Of a stretch of DNA of 64,000 bases, positions 13,793 to 23,550 are shown one piece after another; position 1 is the first letter of the stretch; each line of letters starts with the position of its first letter. The position numbers and the translations under genes were made by a program. Source of the DNA: Trissonchulus latispiculum (taxonomy: Eukaryota > Nematoda > Enoplea > Enoplida > Ironidae); the NCBI GenBank assembly GCA_030248195.1, contig JASAND010028444.1, forward strand, positions 24,936 to 88,935. The letters are read 5' to 3'. The notes under the pieces were generated by a model that was not told the origin of the DNA, ran no database searches, and worked only from the letters and a program-made list of their open reading frames with translations.

Positions 13793-16700
13793 ATGTTGCA
13801 AAGAAGAGTATTCAGGATTTCCAATGTTGTGCATCAACAGAAAAATGTCTTCAACTTGCGGCTGCAGAGAAGCGGGAAATATTTATCTTGATGCTAAATA
13901 ACAAACCTTTAATCTACAAAACGGAGATTGAGCTGAAAATTCGGCTGGAGGTAGATTGGAAGCAAAATATCCCTTCCCCACGCCAACAAATGCCTGAAGT
14001 TGGTTGAATTTGGCCACAATTTCGTCTCGTTCATCTCCAAACAACAGTGGTCTTGAAATAGCAGCAGTCAGCTTAAGTAAATCTTCAGTTGCTCCTTGAG
14101 GCAAAGCAGGAGTGGCAGTAGCTAAAACAAATTAAGCACATACTAAAGCAAGGTGTTACTGCCCAGTAGATTTAATTAGACTAAATTAATATTAGTTAAT
14201 TTAAAAGCTAATTAGTCTGAAAAAAGCCTCGGTCACCAAAACAAGGCGAAAACTGTTAAATTTTAAATTCACTCAAATGACACTGAATGTTTAATAAACA
14301 AATTTAAAAATCATAAAAATAGCCTCAACTCAACAAAAATTTAGAACATTTAGCTAACTTTTAGCCACGGTCAGTCACGGACCTTCTTGGCTTGACCACT
14401 TATCACATTAGCCTCATGCATAAACTGTCGATGGGTGCCGTGACGGCCGAGTGGTTAAGGCGTTCGACTTTGGATCCAATAGCCCGAGGTTCTTATACCC
14501 GCTGCCACAAGGCTGTCACAAATCCCCTTGAGCAAGGGACTAAGCACATATAGGTTCGCCGTGGGCTCCAGCCAACCCAGCTATCCATCCTTAATTTGTC
14601 GCTAAATGGGAGTTTGTGTAGGGCGTAAAGCCTTGAATGGTCAGCCTCCCCTTCCACGGATGCAGGCATCCTTTGAGGTGACACTCCTGGCTCTACAGCT
14701 GTGTTTCCGGCCATGAGCACCGGCAACCGTTGTCCCTGAGGCAGGGATGGGGATATTCTCTATGGGTCCTCTTTACCTTTAACTTTATAAACTGTCGATT
14801 ATAAAATTCCTCAAAGTCAAATTTAAGCGAATACTAGGTGTTACGGCTCAGACACTGCGGCAAAGGTACGGAAGACTCCGGTCGTTCGTACATTACATAA
14901 CTGGGTTTACTTTAGGCAAAAATAAGTGGGGGGGGGGAGAGTGGGGGGGACGCCCCCCCACACTAGCAGGGGGGGAGGTCGAAAAGTGGGGGGGGGGGAA
15001 TAAAATGAGCCAAAAATGCTAAAAATGCTGTATAAATAGCCGGTTTTCCACATACACTGCTATAACTATGCTTAAAACTGCTCAAAAATCAAGTTTTAGC
15101 ACCAAAAAAAGCGATTTTCCATCAAAAATTTCCGGCGAAGCCGGAAAATTTTTGAAAATTTTGACCAAAAATCTTTAAAATTTGGCATTTTCTGGGCACC
15201 CTATAGTGAGTGGGGGGGGGAAGCCCAAAAAAGTGGGGGGGGGGGGAACGAGTGGGGGGAGGTGCTCGAGTGGGGGGAGGGACCCAAAAAGTGGGCCCCC
15301 CGCCCCCCCAGTAAAATAAACCCAGCATAAACGTACGTATAATACGATACCTGAAGCAGCAGGCGCACCAAACGAGAATGTTGTACCTGTGGTAGCAGAC
15401 GAACCAAATAAGCCACCAGATGTGGCGCCAAAGAAGCTAAAAATTAAATTTTGAACAAGCACCAGCATTGTATATATATACGTATGTTGTGGCAAGCGCG
15501 TATTACTCTGAAAAGAATGTACGTAGTATGTGGATAAAAAATAACAAAGGCACCACATCAAGGGTTTTAAGGTCATAGCTTAGGTCATGGCTTAAATTTA
15601 GGATGGCCTTGAGAACTCTGGCCGCTGAGACCTTTTGACCTAAGTTTTTCCATCGAAACCTAGTCAAATTTTGATTTTAAGTGAAATAGTGACGTTTCAA
15701 AAAGTTTCGAGTCGTCGGCGCAAGTCTGTGCATTTTCACTTAACTGCACCAAAAAGTTACATTCTCTGTTTGTATATATAGCCATGGGGGAAAAACCCAC
15801 ATTTTCGGATTTTGGCTGGAACTTTTTTATTATAAGGGCTATCTGAGAACTTTATATACCATCGTACTTGGCGTACTTAGAACTTTCTTTTAAGCCTATT
15901 TGCACTTCTCTAGATTGTGCCGTTAGAGCGGTATAATGCAAAAAGTAGCGGGGGGAAAAACCCAATGGGGGGAAAAACGTAAATGGGGGAAATAAACCCA
16001 CCCCTCACAGGTCTTAAAAATTGTTCTATCGCAATTCTGACACTTCCAATGTAAAATTCAACCCTTTTTTTAGTTAAGTTAGTATGAACCAAAAAACCCG
16101 ATCTAAGTAGCCTTTTTTGAGATCTCATGTGTCGTTGAAAATGCTGCATCAACTGGCCAGGTTTCATAAAGTTTAACACATAAACATAGGGCAATTTTTG
16201 AAAAATGCTAAAAATGATGTAATTTGATAAAACTTACTATTCTATCGTGTAGAGAATGGTTTTTTACGTAGATTTGGCTGTTAAAATCCACAATTGTACC
16301 TGTATTGGGTCCTCCAGCAGCGAAATGGCACTTTTAAGGTTTTTAGCCCCTAGCCAGCCAGGTAAGCAAAATTGTCCGAATCTGACCGCATAGGACGACG
16401 CAGCGCGCTCGATAGTACCGTGCTATAGTCTCTAATTGTTTCCGTGTCGAGTTGTTGAAAAATTTTTCAAAAAAATTTGGGTGGGTTTTTCCCCCCAAAG
16501 TTAGTTCCCCGCCATGTTTGGCAATGTGCCAGACTAACGGTACAGCGGATCGATCTAATTTTGGCTGTGTGCAAAGAGGAAGAGTTGCCATCATTGCAGA
16601 TATTTGCAAAACTTTTCTAGCCCAACCCAGTCAAAAGTTACATAGGTCCAAACTTTTGGTAAATTTTTGGATGGTTGAACCAAAAAGTAGTTGTCATTTT

Positions 16701-17379
16701 CAAAATGTCATAAAATGAGCAGGAGTGAACCAAATGACTTGATTTTTGCATATATACGTAGGTTAGAAAGAGTCGCGCTTCCTGCTGCTATGTTTTGGAG
16801 CTCATATCTCCAACCCATGACCCAGGAGGCGGGTGGGTTTTTCCCCCCAAAAAGGGGGTGGGTTTTCTTCACCCCATGGCTATACTTATGTATTCAAATT
16901 ATAATTGCGCTTCAATGTGTACAATTCTACGGATTTCAAAAATTTAAGCTATTTTAGATTTTAATAGAGTTCTAATAATAATCCAATCGCGTCTTATGCT
17001 ACTATCTTCCACCCTTACGAAAAGCCAGTCATAATATATATACGTATAGAAAGTTAAATGTCAGATGTACGTACATATAAAAGGTTGTAAAAGCAAGGGT
17101 GATTGCCAAATTCAAAACGCACCCAGTAGGTCGAGACTGACTACTGAAAAGCCCCGAAGCAGGCTGACTTGATCCAAATGGGGTCGGAACAAATGGAGAG
17201 CCAGAGGTCGTTGGCTGGGAACTGAAGGATACAGCAGGGCGAGGTGTGTTGAACAAACCACCAGATCCACCGCCGGTAGTTTGGCCAAAAGAAAAAGAAC
17301 TATTGAACGGCGAAGCTCCTGCAGCAGTTGCAGGAGTAACCGTTGATCCGAAACGAGTTGACGTTCCAAACAATGACAT
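4738..17379 (-). CDS. NUP54: Nucleoporin Nup54, complete nine-exon gene
   Basis: Nup54 is part of the Nup62-Nup58-Nup54 channel complex of the nuclear pore. Coding exons, 5' to 3' on the minus strand: 17123-17379, 15351-15436, 13907-14121, 12546-12733, 11730-11932, 11202-11350, 5690-5797, 5287-5406 and 4738-4980. They sum to 1569 nt, i.e. 522 codons plus TAA, and every junction is phase-consistent with GT...AG. Residues 1-114 are an FG/GLFG-type repeat region (SLFG, FSFG, GLFG motifs). Residues about 130-320 carry the conserved alpha/beta part (FNQLQAF, GKGYF, PFCRLK, RRVPA, NNPPSG). Residues about 340-500 are heptad-rich coiled coil ([14 protein letters not shown]). Human Nup54 is 507 residues, so this is full length. 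The initiator Met is followed by SLFGTS, and an acceptor-like TTTTAG sits just before it, suggesting a 5'UTR intron. The 5.4 kb intron 5798-11201 is packed with transposons. Exons show no breaks. Confidence 0.96.
6298..8030. mobile_element. Foldback element with palindromic GCGTAAA...TTTACGC repeats and (TA)n ends
   Basis: Left arm about 6380-6700 and right arm about 7670-7975 are inverted copies, outermost parts nearly identical. Each outer arm carries four or five tandem units of about 29 bp built on the near-palindrome GCGTAAAACTAGGTTTACGC. Both arms run outward into (TA)n tracts, 6298-6379 and 7976-8030. The centre is occupied by a separate hAT-type MITE (6824-7557), so the original element was about 1 kb. 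It sits in the large NUP54 intron. No transposase is encoded. Confidence 0.8.
6824..7557. mobile_element. Non-autonomous hAT-type MITE nested in the foldback
   Basis: Ends are CAGAGATGGAACCGGGTCAC (left) and the reverse complement of CAGTGATGGAACCGGGTCAC (right). The flanks are a perfect 8 bp duplication AGTTTTTC at 6816-6823 and 7558-7565. A CAGNG start and 8 bp duplication are the hallmarks of hAT elements. Repeats of CCGGGTCA lie just inside both ends. No long ORF is present, so mobility would have to be supplied in trans. Confidence 0.9.
8415..8751. mobile_element. G-rich MITE (CTGGRCTTATT type)
   Basis: Left end CTGGACTTATTGCAGGG and right end CACTAGAATAAGCCCAG are imperfect inverted repeats. 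Flanking pentamers GGGCG and GGGTG match at four of five positions. The interior has G-runs on the left, the core TCCGGCGACGCCGGA, and a C-run before the right end. Sequence on both sides (GGTTTACTTTAG at 8391-8402; a region similar to the interior of 15150-15320 after 8757) looks like an older CTGGGTTTACTTTA copy into which this one inserted. Confidence 0.7.
8900..9960. other. Intronic sequence without recognised features
   Basis: Part of the large NUP54 intron. Only short, unsupported ORFs are present on either strand. Some locally repeated phrases occur (for example GGGCCTATGGGCCTA near 9378-9395). I see no gene, RNA or clear element boundary here. Confidence 0.4.
9982..10227 (+). CDS. Hypothetical small secreted protein ORF (weak)
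   Basis: An 81-codon ORF beginning [19 protein letters not shown] has a strong hydrophobic N-terminal stretch followed by RGEQ, as in a signal peptide, then a short region with five cysteines (MCTFTC, QCC). A possible acceptor TTTATTTTAG lies just before the Met. It is on the strand opposite NUP54, inside its large intron. I do not recognise the family. A chance ORF is quite possible, since nearby sequence has no other coding evidence. Confidence 0.25.
   Translation, partial: TAFIPFLILIVTVALTSVRGEQDFPLDGNWRETVTEPMIKVVGNRLYMCTFTCELVTPIDIIVDPLRSLRQCCRVFRIVQN
10230..11200. other. Intronic sequence without recognised features
   Basis: AT-rich part of the large NUP54 intron. It contains short unsupported ORFs and an AATTAATTAATT-rich patch near 10810-10840. 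I see no exon, RNA gene or repeat with definable ends. Confidence 0.4.
12165..12446. mobile_element. Short MITE-like element with TGCCAAACAGTGG inverted ends
   Basis: TGCCAAACAGTGGCCCA at the left is matched by an inverted TGGACCACTGTTTGGCA at the right. Just inside both ends is the palindrome CGCCCATGGGCG or a close variant. It is 282 bp and lies in the NUP54 intron only about 100 bp from the exon 12546-12733. I could not identify a convincing target duplication. Confidence 0.6.
13021..13798. repeat. (CAGA)n/(CA)n microsatellite split by a MITE
   Basis: Tracts of CAGA and CA repeats with interspersed GAGA run 13021-13231 and 13568-13789. A G-rich MITE (13232-13567) separates them. Both flanks are the same repeat type, so this was one array of about 430 bp before the insertion. 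The long ORFs reading Cys-Val or Thr-His repeats through it are artefacts of the dinucleotide repeat. Confidence 0.9.
13232..13567. mobile_element. G-rich MITE inserted in the CA/CAGA microsatellite
   Basis: Left end CTGGCGTTTTTTAGTGGGG and right end CCCTAAAAAAATGACAG (inverted CTGTCATTTTTTTAGGG) are imperfect TIRs, each preceded or followed by ACAGA. Because the target is a repeat, the pentamer alone is weak proof of a duplication, but the clean interruption of the microsatellite defines both ends. The interior shows the usual G-run left half, AT-rich centre and C-run right half. Confidence 0.75.
14433..14786 (+). mobile_element. tRNA-derived SINE, full length with 13 bp target duplication
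   Basis: The head carries a tRNA-Ser-like pol III A box (GGCCGAGTGGTTAAGGCG at 14451-14468) and a degenerate B box (GAGGTTCTTATACCC). A unique body contains CCTTGAGCAAGGGACTAAGC, a phrase of the kind found in many animal SINE central domains. The 3' tail is CTTTA-like. A perfect 13 bp direct repeat ATAAACTGTCGAT flanks it at 14420-14432 and 14787-14799. It lies in the NUP54 intron between exons 13907-14121 and 15351-15436, on the strand opposite the gene. Confidence 0.92.
14901..15325. mobile_element. Complete G-rich MITE, CTGGGTTTACTTTA type, 5 bp duplication
   Basis: Ends CTGGGTTTACTTTAGG and CAGTAAAATAAACCCAG are inverted. The flanks are CATAA at 14896-14900 and 15326-15330. The interior has G-runs punctuated by short AGT/AGA spacers at both sides, an AT-rich centre with the palindrome TCCGGCGAAGCCGGA, and a C-run at the right end. 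It lies about 25 bp from the 3' end of NUP54 exon 15351-15436, close to that exon's splice donor, without disrupting it. Confidence 0.85.
15778..16890. mobile_element. Repeat with inverted TATAGCCATGGGG ends and GGGTTTTTCC motifs
   Basis: The left end TATAGCCATGGGGGAAAAAC is matched by an inverted CCCCATGGCTATA at the right. Blocks of GGGGGGAAAAACCC at 15950-16010 and GGGTGGGTTTTTCCCCCC at 16478-16497 and 16831-16850 recur inside in inverted sense. The size is about 1.1 kb. I found no matching target duplication. It occupies most of the NUP54 intron before exon 17123-17379. Confidence 0.55.
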
Positions 17380-18167
17380 GACTAAAACAAAATACGTACG
17401 TATATATATGTCGAATTTTCACTCGTGAAACTGGCAATAAGGGAGAAAGGTTAGATTTTCAAGGCTGACAACGTCAAACTAGTATTAGAAAAATTTAATG
17501 GGAATTATATAAACCAAATTACGTATATACAACATAATGGGTGTTAATGACATTGTATGAATTTTAAGTCAAGGTGCCTTCATGAACTTTGACCGTACAT
17601 TCGTCGTATGTTTACACCATGCTTGATTGGTGGCATGTTGAGGGCAACAACAACAACAACAACAACCATGCTTGATTAACATATCAGATCAGATATTATT
17701 CAATAATTTCGCATACGTATATTAAAGTAATCGAATCTAATAAAATAGGAGTAGTATCTATGTACGTATATAATTGATCTATATAATAGTAAATCCAATA
17801 ACATAATAGTTTCTCCTGAATGGTTCGAAATGCAAGAGGTTTTAAAACATTGTTTTCAATAAAATCAAATTTGCTTTACCTTACTTTACTCTTTAAAATA
17901 ATATTTTCTTTTTTTGAAGGAATAATGTGGGTTTTTAAGATGGGTGGTTGTTGGTAGGCGCACACCTTACAAAATTTTCAAGTTTCTCAAAGGCATATAT
18001 ATACTTCGGGATGTGCACACCCTTCAAATTACTGGGCATATTACTCAAAATAATTTCTGCTTTGGTTTCAGTCGACGAATTTTTGCATTTCCAGTTTCAG
18101 TTGCAGGCGTCAAACAATACTATTTTCAGTTTCATTTTCAGGTGCTGAGTCACTAGTGTATATATAT
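17380..18167. other. Region upstream of NUP54
   Basis: AT-rich sequence upstream of the NUP54 start codon, with a (CAA)n tract at about 17646-17664 and many TACGTA/TATATA motifs. It should contain the NUP54 promoter and any non-coding first exon, but nothing specific can be named with confidence. Confidence 0.4.
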
Positions 18168-18912
18168 ACAAGAACAAAAAGTGCTCCTTCGTCGCATGTA
18201 AAATACATATGAGTCTTCGTAGGCAGGTTGTACATAAGCAAAAACTAGCCTGTAAAATACATATGAGTTCCGTAGGGAGGTTGTAAATTAAGGAAAACAA
18301 GTTGCAACCGCTTAACATATGAGCCTGTCCTACAACGAGGCTCATATTGGCGTATGTCATAATACGAATAATTTGCAGATATATATTTTACTTTTATATA
18401 AATACATACTGCACAAAGCTTTCCATTACAAATTAGCCTTCATACAATGTTGATCAGTCACTATAGTGTGCATATGCTCAATACGGTACGCCATGAGGCG
18501 CTCTGACTCACAGCCAAGTGGGAACGCAATGTGAAAGTGTTTCGAGAATGCATTAGAGGTGTGCCATAGTGTTTCAGGAAACATCAGGTTGCATGTACAG
18601 TTCAGCTTGAGCAGTCGTAGTTCACTTTCTGTCTATTTCTTCTGAGCCCACAACGTCTATTCATTTTTCCGTAATGAGGATGAAGCTGAGGTTCTTTAAT
18701 GAGGCTTTAATGTGGAATGCACTGTGACGCCAATATGAGCCTCGTTGTAGGACAGGCTCACATGTTAAGCGGTTGCAACTTGTTTTCCTTAATTTACAAC
18801 CTCCCTACGGAACTCATATGAATTTTACAGGCTAGTTTTTGCTTATGTACAACCTGCCTACGAAGACTCATATGTATTTTACATGCGACGAAGGAGCACT
18901 TTTTGTTCTTGT
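18168..18912. mobile_element. Foldback MITE with ~188 bp inverted arms
   Basis: Arms 18168-18356 and 18723-18912 are inverted near-copies, starting ACAAGAACAAAAAGTGCTCC at both outer ends. Within each arm the phrase GTAAAATACATATGAGT occurs twice (or as a one-base variant), so the arm itself contains a short tandem duplication. The loop (18357-18722) has no ORF of note. No clear target duplication was identified. Confidence 0.8.
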
Positions 18913-19231
18913 TTTCTATTATTATACCGCCGGAGGCGGTATACTTGTAATGGGTTGACCCATCTGAATTCCTATGTTTTGCATGCAAATTGTTTGGCGC
19001 GGAGGATATCGGTCCTATCTTCAACACATGTCCCTAGTACGCAGGTTTTTTTGCCCAACAGTTTTTCTATGATTTTGTAATTTTTACAGCATTGTTATAG
19101 TCCATTTTCTTCAATTTCATTGTTCTGTAAATTGTTTTGCAAACGATCACTGTCTGCCTTTTATCATATTACCGAAAACCGGGCGTTATTTGCCTGTCAC
19201 TTGATTGGCAGAGGTTTAACCGATCAATAAA

Positions 19232-20510
19232 TATATAGCAAGCTTAACAAAAAAAAATCAAAATTCGGTTTTTTGGCTGGAACTTTCGCAAAACTAAACC
19301 AAATCGATTACTTTGAGGACCCATGGATAGGTCTTGGGCTAAGCTTTAAAACCACCCCAGTTTCGTTGCTCTACGACCTACCAGTAAGTAGCAGTAGATG
19401 AAAATGTGTGATTTTTTTTTGTTAAAGGTTTAACAAAAAAAAATCACCCGTTAACAAAAAAAATCAGTGGCGGATCGGATCCCAGAGAGCAGCTAGCAAC
19501 TTTTTCTCATCAGTTTTGGCTAGAGCGCACTAAATAACGTAGTTAGAACCCCAAACCGCTAGCCTAGTGCTCCAACTAAGGCAACTGACCCCGCCGAAGT
19601 CTTAGTGGTCACTGATGGCCCCCGACAGGGTCCAGTATGAAGTCTGGTGGCTCTAAAGTGCCGTTTTAAAGGCTAAAATGTTGTTTTTTCGTGTTTGTGA
19701 GTGATTATAACCTATTTCCAGGCATTTTGGCAGAGAAAATCAGAACTTCGTATGTTGGTGGGGTATGACCCACGGTCACGTGACCCCTGCCGGACCCTTC
19801 CTGACCCTCCTGGTACCAACTGGACAGTTCAAAGTGGCTATAAACATGTCCTAGGGGGTTTTCCAGGGCGCTGAATTCAAATCTGGCATTAGTTTTTAGG
19901 TAACTATGGGCTAATACTGACTTCTGGGATCACGTTTACCGTCGGACGGTCCAGCCCCGGCTGGTTACCAGGTTGGCCTCCCAAAAGTGTCAGGCAACCT
20001 CAAAAACAACGTATATAAGGGTTTTCGAGGTCGCTGAGCTCGAATTTGACGTTAGTTTTGCTCTAGCTGCTGTTCTGACATTAGTAACAAAATATAAAAA
20101 TGATTTTTTATTTGTTAAAATTTTAACAAAAAAAAAATCACCAACCCCAGGACGGCTCAGAGGTCCGACTGGGAACTTCTATATATGTATCGATAGCCCA
20201 CAGTCAGGACATGTCACATGCACAATATGGGTTGCCTAGGGTTTTCCCTTAGTAAATAGCAGCCGAAATTCGAACTTCGGTCATGAACGTTTTTGAGGTC
20301 ACGTTTGGGTACCCTCACTTAAAGGTCTGCCCTGAACGCATGGAGAGGGCCTAGGAGCTCAAACTCACAGGCTGTAATGTCGAGATGTGTGGCTATCACC
20401 ATGCAAAAATTTGGGTCTCTGCGACTTTCCTGTGAGTCAGGGTGGGGTGATTTTTTTTTTGTTAAAATTTCGGGTGATTTTTTTTTGTTAAGCTTGCTAT
20501 AGCTAATACT
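19232..20510. mobile_element. Element with TATAGCAAGCTTAAC ends and repeated AACAAAAAAAAATCA
   Basis: The left end TATAGCAAGCTTAACAAAAA is repeated, inverted, at the right (TTTTTGTTAAGCTTGCTATA). TTAACAAAAAAAAATCA or its complement also occurs near 19410-19465, 20100-20140 and 20450-20495, so this phrase is present at least seven times in both orientations. The interior is degenerate, GC-richer tandem-like sequence with no coding potential. Flanking TA dinucleotides are compatible with a TA target, but this is not provable in a TA-rich context. Confidence 0.6.
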
Positions 20511-20685
20511 GCCATTAAAATTTTCGTATGAAAAGATTGATTTTGCGCTTGCACTGTATTTCTTGCATTAGTGTCTACTTTGCTTTAGAATTTACATAGA
20601 ATAAATTGTTTAAAATAAACATAGATATAATTTAATCATAATTTTATTTCTAGCGGTTTAGTCAATAAATTAAATAGTCGTTAGT

Positions 20686-20762
20686 GCCAGAGTGGTGCAG
20701 TGGTTAGAGTGTCCGCTTTGCACTGGTCCGGACGCAGATCGAATCCTTCTTCCGGCAAAAAT
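20686..20762 (+). repeat. tRNA-like sequence, probably a SINE head or tRNA pseudogene
   Basis: GCCAGAG at the start pairs largely with TTCCGGC at the end. A-box-like GTGCAGTGGTTAGAG and B-box-like GATCGAATCC are at tRNA spacing. The anticodon arm is abnormal: GTCCG...CGGAC closes a 13-base loop instead of seven. A functional tRNA is therefore unlikely. No flanking duplication was found. Confidence 0.55.
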
Positions 20763-21060
20763 TTTACTTTCACAATTGAATACTTTCCAATAAATGCTTT
20801 CCAATAAAATACTGTCATTCTTTTGTCTCAGAAATCGCAAATGTTGGGGAGTTTAAACTAGTCAAATCCTAGCGTCACAATACAGTAGAACAATATGTTC
20901 TAAGCAAAACAAACAAAACATTGAACACATAATTTTCAAACACTACGGCGGTATTTATTCCCCTTTTAAGGGGTAACTTGTTTTATATATGTATGCTCCT
21001 GAAGGTATGTATATATATAGATATCTTTCAACAGTAGCAAGCAAGCCAACCACAGCACTC

Positions 21061-21450
21061 CACAACCACTTTGAGCATGCAGTTCTATGACAAAAGTTGC
21101 TCAGCTCGCTTAGGGCTTTCATTTGGTACCAAATTTGACCACTTTTGAAAAATTTCATTTTTGACCGAAAATCGCCAAGTCCCAACCCTACCCCACCCCA
21201 CCACAGCACTGTACAGCAACTTTGAGCATGCAGTTCTATGACAAAAGTTGCTCAGCTCGCTCAGGGCTTTCATTTGGTACCAAATTTGACCACTTTTGAA
21301 AAATTTCATTTTTGACCGAAAATCACCTAAGTCCCCACGCCACCCCACCACAGCACTTTGACCATGCAGTTCTATGACAAAAGTTGCTCCGCTCGCTTAT
21401 GGCTTTCATTTGGTACCAAACTTGACCACTTTTGAAAATTTCCATTTTTG
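21061..21450. repeat. Three tandem copies of a ~140-150 bp unit
   Basis: The phrases GCATGCAGTTCTATGACAAA, GCTTTCATTTGGTACCAAA and GACCACTTTTGAAAA recur in order starting near 21070, 21221 and 21357. The unit is related, in reverse complement, to the tandem array at 60985-61985. ORFs here simply read through the repeats. Confidence 0.8.
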
Positions 21451-21473
21451 ACCCCATGACCTCCCACCGACCT

Positions 21474-21900
21474 GACCCTCCAGATGGCAAAGTGGAACCA
21501 GCACAGCAAGATTGGTGGGTCAGACGGCAAAACGGATACCAGGAATGAGCTGGGCGCACCAGAAAACCCCTATAGACAATGTTTTGAGAGGCTATGTACA
21601 GTCCTATATGGTGTTCCCGGAAGTCGGTATATACCGACCGGACCCTCCAGACGGCAAAGTGGAACCAGCACAGCAAGATGGGTGGGTCAGACGGCAAAAC
21701 GGACACCGGAAATGAGCTGGGCGCACCAGAAAACCCCTATAGACAAAGTTTGGAGAGGCTTTGCAAAGCCTACTATGGACCTCCGGGAAGCGGTTCCCGA
21801 CCTGACCCATCAGACGGTCAACTGGAACCAACCCAGCAACTTGGGTTACTCGGGCAGCAAAACTGATAGCGGGAATCGATTCTCCGTCCCAAAAAACCTT
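21474..21900. repeat. About 2.5 tandem copies of a ~168 bp unit
   Basis: GACCCTCCAGAYGGCAAAGT followed by GGAACCAGCACAGCAAGAT and GAGCTGGGCGCACCAGAAAA repeats at about 21474 and 21643, with a more diverged copy from about 21795. The 195-codon plus-strand ORF across it is repeat read-through and not a recognised protein. Confidence 0.75.
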
Positions 21901-22521
21901 TGTATGCAAAATTTGAGCCATCCATGTAGCAAAATAAGCGAAAAATTTAAGTTCAAAGTTCAACCCAAGATTCACCAACTTTGGCCGGCCAGTACCGAAA
22001 AATTACGCACGGAGACGGAAAATCATATAGCATTTGAACGACCCCGATATGTATACTGTTTAACCACATAGTCAGTATTGCCCCATATATAGCCCAGTCT
22101 GACTTATTAAGGCGCCTTTGAACCATACTTTTTGGCCATTTTAGCGTTTTGGCCGACTTTGGCCCCCAGCCAAAAATTTTTCCGGCTCCGGGAGGCATAA
22201 AACTAGCTTATTTTCTTATTTTTGATTTGTACTACAAGAATATATATGGGTTTCATAGGCAAAAATTTTTCTATCTGTAGTTATTCAAGCTACAAAACCC
22301 CCTTATGAGACATCAAAAGCGACAAACCGGAAAAAAACATCACTCTCGTAAGCGATTTTTGGCATAACTTTTTAACGGAAAGTGGTACGGGGATGAAAAT
22401 TCAGGAACATACTAAACTCGACAAGTACAATTTTTTGCGCACATAATCTGCGCAGCTTCTGCGCAGCCTTGTTTTACACGGTCATTCGACCATTTTCACT
22501 CATATTATAGGGGTCGCTACC

Positions 22522-23062
22522 CATAGGTGTAATTAGGGGGGGGTTTGGGGGGGGGGGGTAACCACCCCCAGCCATTTTTTCAAACCCCCCCCCAGAAATT
22601 TTTGGGGGCCCCCGGCCCCCCCCAACTGGGGGGGGGTAGTCGCGCCGAAGGCGCGAAAATTGGGCCAAAAATGGGGCATTTTTAAGGTAAATTTGGCAAA
22701 ATTTTTTAAAAAAGTCCAAATTTTTGGCTTAACGTGTTTATTATCGCGAGAAATACACGTTTATAACGGTTTTATGGACTTCTAGACTCAATATTGACCT
22801 TATTCTGGACTCAGAAACATGTTGGCAATCAAGTTTTCGAGTTTAAAAATACTGTCTAATGTTAAAATTACTTAATGATGTCATGTTTTTCGGTATTAGC
22901 AATGGCTGAAAATGCGATTTTTGGCATAAAAATAGAAAAATTTTTTGGGGGAGGTTTGGGGGGGGTCGTGGGGGGGGGGGTTTGGGGGGGGTCTAAAAAG
23001 GGGGGCCCCCCAAAATTCCGGGGGAGGGGGCCCCCCCAACCCAAATCCCCGTTACACCTATA
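22522..23062. mobile_element. G-rich MITE, CATAGGTGTAA type, 8 bp duplication
   Basis: Begins CATAGGTGTAATTAGGGGGG and ends with inverted TATAGGTGTAACGGGG. A perfect 8 bp duplication TCGCTACC lies at 22514-22521 and 23063-23070. The centre (22730-22910) holds a conserved AT-rich segment that recurs at 32690-32940, 38510-38640 and 46210-46490. G-runs flank it on the right half and C-runs on the left. 541 bp, no ORF. Confidence 0.92.
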
Positions 23063-23550
23063 TCGCTACCGCGACCCCTATGATACTACTCTTATGGTAG
23101 TATATAATTGTAATAATTCTCCGCTTCAATAAATTTGAATGACTTTATGTAAATTGGTGTAGTGACACAATGTGCGAATACATTAAACAAATCTTTTCTA
23201 ATATATACTAGTTTGACGTTGTGAGCCTTGAAAATCTAGCGCTTCTCCCTTATTGCCGGTTTCACTAGTGAAAATGGCAATTGCCCGTTTCACAGGCAGC
23301 TACCAGTAAAATTGCTAATTTCACAGATACGACATAGATACGTATAAAGAATTCCATTCCGTGATTGTGTAAGAATACCAAACAGCCAGCAATGGTGAGA
23401 GAGCCACCGGTACGTATATAGCTAACAAAAAATAAAATCTATTGCTATTATTTTGCTAATGTTATGAACTAGGATTTAAAACAATGTAATGTAATGTACA
23501 AAGATGTAGCGGAGATTTGGGTTCCTCTTTTTTTGAAGGGGCCCCTCTCC

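Noticed and set aside
12877..14007. Long ORFs reading poly Cys-Val or Thr-His/Thr-Asp on both strands
   Set aside because: They are translations of the CA/CAGA microsatellite; every frame is open by composition. Only exon 13907-14121 (NUP54) in this area is coding.
20686..20762. A functional tRNA gene
   Set aside because: Boxes A and B are good, but the anticodon arm has a 13-base loop and the acceptor stem has a mismatch.
21323..22071. ORFs of 90-195 codons on both strands
   Set aside because: They run through a ~168 bp tandem repeat, have no recognisable domain, and appear in several frames at once.
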